A stretch of DNA of 64,000 nt from Rhodosorus marinus (lineage: Eukaryota; Rhodophyta; Stylonematophyceae; Stylonematales; Stylonemataceae). The position numbers and the translations under genes were made by a program. Shown in pieces: positions 63,999-64,000 of the stretch (positions are counted from its first letter, which is position 1; each line of letters opens with the position of its first letter). Below the pieces are notes generated by a model. The model had not been told where the DNA came from and searched no databases. It saw nothing but the letters and a program-made list of their open reading frames with translations. The stretch is from positions 558,001 to 622,000 of the forward strand of contig JAMWBK010000004.1 in NCBI GenBank assembly GCA_029953675.1. Direction: 5' to 3'.

Positions 63999-64000
63999 AT

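Larger units (their letters stand above)
59710..64000 (-). mobile_element. LINE family B, nearly complete, two ORFs, runs off the window
   Basis: The 3' end at 59710 is GAATGAATGGTTTAATCGGAGG on the + strand, followed by the CCCCGAGGGG 3' UTR. ORF2 and ORF1 follow to the right and the element continues beyond position 64000. It is inserted into a family A copy. No LTR. It is the reference for the family B fragments elsewhere in the window. Confidence 0.93.

Noticed and set aside
1-64000. CRISPR array, bacterial operon, phage or plasmid genes
   Set aside because: No spaced palindromic repeats, ribosome-binding-site-spaced gene runs or phage/plasmid motifs were seen; the gene style and elements are eukaryotic.

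Overview
The window looks like nuclear DNA of a eukaryote with few or no introns. The host genes found are single open reading frames with signal peptides and, in most cases, TATA boxes. They sit between long stretches packed with retrotransposon copies. A compact monoexonic gene style plus a repeat-swollen background would fit a florideophyte red alga (for example a Chondrus-like genome), but nothing here proves the species. There is no operon structure, CRISPR array or bacterial signal.

Layout. 1-6.2 kb: low-complexity DNA without a supported gene, ending in a minisatellite. 6.3-10.8 kb: two paralogous secreted proteins (6266-7330 and 9518-10618, both minus strand), each with three related beta-rich repeats; between them lies a 30-residue acidic Cys-rich ORF. 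10.8-13.8 kb: nothing but simple repeats. 13.8-36.9 kb: a segmentally amplified block holding four copies of a 301-aa, 32-cysteine secreted protein gene (three intact on the minus strand, one inverted and dead), each followed by decayed repeat DNA ('block X') and riddled with LINE fragments. 36.9-55 kb: retrotransposon graveyard. 55.4-58.1 kb: an 891-aa secreted orphan protein. 58.4-64 kb: nested LINEs, ending in a nearly complete two-ORF LINE cut by the window edge.

Two related LINE families dominate. Family A ends in CGCTTCAGGCTATGCTAGTAAAGTCCAG with a variable tail made of about 10-bp units. Family B ends in CCTCCGATTAAACCATTCATTC. Both encode a reverse transcriptase, a C-terminal CCHC knuckle and a restriction-like endonuclease (RLE)-type motif (AD..V...YVDLA), so they are distant relatives of the R2/CRE/NeSL-type LINEs. 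Ty1/copia remnants (one with LTRs) and a possible Ty3/gypsy scrap are also present.

The most interesting signals are scars of LINE integration that can be read directly: (1) a full-length U6 snRNA copy joined to two family A segments and inserted as one unit between perfect 10-bp target-site duplications (TSDs); (2) perfect inverted 'fold-back' duplications exactly at the 5' ends of several LINE copies; (3) micro-insertions in which only 13-30 bp of a LINE 3' end was inserted, still flanked by TSDs; (4) an RLE-type LINE with two ORFs overlapping by 8 nt. Together they suggest a reverse transcriptase that jumps templates readily and whose cDNA ends snap back on themselves.
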